Assembly (NCBI GenBank): GCA_010094045.1
Contig: ML986737.1
Location: 98,859 to 117,261, forward strand
Direction: 5' to 3'
Source of the DNA: Lojkania enalia
Lineage: Eukaryota; Ascomycota; Dothideomycetes; Pleosporales
DNA length: 18,403 nucleotides
A program made the translations under genes and the position numbers. The notes under the pieces are model-generated. The model searched no databases. It saw only the letters and a list, made by a program, of their open reading frames with translations, and had not been told where the DNA came from. This document shows, piece after piece, positions 17,681 through 18,403 of this stretch (within the stretch, counting starts at the first letter, position 1; each line of letters opens with the position of its first letter).

Positions 17681-17722
17681 ATAGGTAGACTACTCGCTTA
17701 TATAGACTGCTCGTTTATAAGG
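17681..17722. repeat. right TIR of D
   Basis: This is the inverted partner of 15880-15921. Both iterons are visible, and one retains the GCGAG core lost on the left side. Confidence 0.9.
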
Positions 17723-17958
17723 TACGTTAGTATATTTTATACTATTTACTCGTACCTAATTAGACCCTAAATTAGCGTATTATAACTCGAATTTTCTCTT
17801 TATTATCTTTTTTAATAATAATTTTCTCTCTTTATATTTTTATTAAGGTCTCTTATACTTAAATCCGCTTTTTTTCTACTATTTCTATTTTATTTCTATT
17901 TTATTTACTTTTTAAAAGCTAATAATTTTATTATATATTAATATAATCTAATAATATA
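17723..17958 (-). pseudogene. Pogo relic D', C-terminal coding continued
   Basis: From 17735 the sequence aligns directly with 16060-16290 of D: the shared run CTAAATTAGCGTATTATA is at 16104-16121 and again at 17767-17784. This is the basic C-terminal segment of the transposase on the minus strand, next in order after the piece that ends at 15879. A3 interrupts it at TA (17957-17958), and the rest of D' must lie beyond the window. Its bases are more strongly RIPped than in D. Confidence 0.82.
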
Positions 17959-18284
17959 TTCTACTATTAAAGCGGCTAAACTATTAAAGCGGCTAAACTA
18001 TTAAAACGGCTACTTTTTCTTAGTATTATAAATACTATATATAAACTATAATAAATCTATAATATAACCTTCTATTAATTTAATAAGAAGGTAGAATTAA
18101 GCTTATCTTACAGGTATATAAATCAGGCCAATTTAAGAGCGTATAATACGCTGCTATAGCTTTTAATATATAATATTAATAACTCTCTACTCGACTTTAT
18201 AAAATCGCGTTTTACCCTTATATATAACTAAATTACTAGAAGCTTATAATAATTAAAGAATAAACAATTATATAATATAATATA
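17959..18284 (+). mobile_element. Pogo-type transposon A3, 5' end
   Basis: This is the same family and orientation as A2 (9966 onward), aligned base by base for about 325 bp, through the TIR and the region before the helix-turn-helix. Its TIR has three CTATTAAAGCGGC-type iterons, where A1, A2 and A4 have two. It is cut by A4 at TA (18283-18284), and the remainder would lie to the right of A4 outside the window. It interrupts D'. The N-terminal transposase reading is present but too degraded to assign a start. Confidence 0.85.
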
Positions 18285-18403
18285 TTCTACTATTAAAACG
18301 GCTAAACTATTAAAGCGGCTACTTTTTCTTAGCGTAACAAATACTATATATAAAAAGTTAATTTACTTAATACTAATAAGAGATTCTATATATAATATAC
18401 TTT
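18285..18403 (-). mobile_element. Pogo-type transposon A4, left end (3' end of element)
   Basis: These 119 bases are nearly identical to 6504-6622, the left end of A1, so an A-family element on the minus strand begins here and continues beyond the window. The near-identity, including CGTAAC in the inner TIR, makes A1 and A4 the closest pair in the window. It is inserted in A3. Confidence 0.88.

Larger units (their letters stand above)
15880..17722 (-). mobile_element. complete Pogo-type transposon D, inserted in relative D'
   Basis: This is 1843 bp with 42-bp TIRs (15880-15921 and 17681-17722) starting CCTTATAARCGAGC, and TA duplications at 15878-15879 and 17723-17724. The transposase is on the minus strand. 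The left flank joins the right flank to recreate a second D-type sequence (D'), so D has jumped into a member of its own family. D keeps some CpA/TpG, while D' keeps almost none. Confidence 0.92.

Noticed and set aside
1..18403. Mitochondrial, plastid or bacterial AT-rich DNA
   Set aside because: Eukaryotic transposase and chromodomain retrotransposon relics, loss of CpA/TpG with CpG kept, and stops at former Gln/Trp codons fit a RIPped fungal nuclear region.
1..18403. Alternative genetic code with TAG/TAA read as Gln
   Set aside because: TAG/TAA also replace Trp (from TGG), and His, Cys and Asp codons show the same C-to-T or G-to-A changes, so the stops are mutations and not reassigned codons.
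1..18403. CRISPR-like array or satellite
   Set aside because: Repeated short motifs occur only as 2-3 units at transposon termini; no regular array with unique spacers exists.

Overview
The window looks like one AT-rich block from a filamentous ascomycete (Pezizomycotina) genome, made entirely of transposable-element relics. I found no host gene, no tRNA or rRNA gene and no intact open reading frame. The sequence carries the mark of repeat-induced point mutation (RIP). CpA and TpG are almost absent, TpA is in great excess and CpG is largely spared. Coding frames often stay open to alignment by eye, but they are full of TAG/TAA made from CAG, CAA and TGG. From 15147 to 15922 (776 bases) I find no CpA and no TpG at all. 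The species cannot be named from this.

Layout. (1) 1-1076: 3' part of a Fot1/Pogo-type DNA transposon (G, + strand). (2) 1077-1501 and 8856 to about 9060: two pieces of an older Pogo relic (F, - strand), split by (3) a complete Gypsy-type chromodomain LTR retrotransposon at 1502-8855 (- strand). That element has 202-bp LTRs, a TATAT target duplication, a polypurine tract, and relics of gag, protease, RT, RNase H, integrase and chromodomain. Its gag is interrupted by (4) a complete Pogo element A1 (6504-8342, - strand). (5) About 9100-9965 and 15165-15560: two pieces of Pogo relic E (- strand), split by (6) A2 (9966 to 15095 or 15164, + strand). A2 is split by (7) B (11059-14782, + strand), and B is split by (8) C (11220-13086, + strand). 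(9) 15707-15879 and 17723-17958: pieces of relic D' (- strand), split by (10) its close relative D (15880-17722, - strand). D' is hit again by (11) A3 (from 17959, + strand), which is hit by (12) A4 (from 18285, - strand); A4 runs out of the window.

The DNA transposons share one plan: about 1.84-1.87 kb, TA target duplications, terminal inverted repeats with short motifs repeated every 16-17 nt, and one transposase gene. The transposase has a CENP-B type helix-turn-helix, a DDE_1 core with 35 residues between the second and third catalytic Asp, and in most copies a C-terminal CCHC knuckle. The insertion order can be read directly from the interruptions, and RIP intensity broadly follows it: the innermost copies (C, D, A1) keep the most CpA/TpG and the outermost (E, D', B) keep almost none. 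The window is therefore a stratified record of repeated invasion and RIP. No new host system was found. The most informative features are the nesting order, the context rule for catalytic-residue loss, and the shared terminal iteron architecture.
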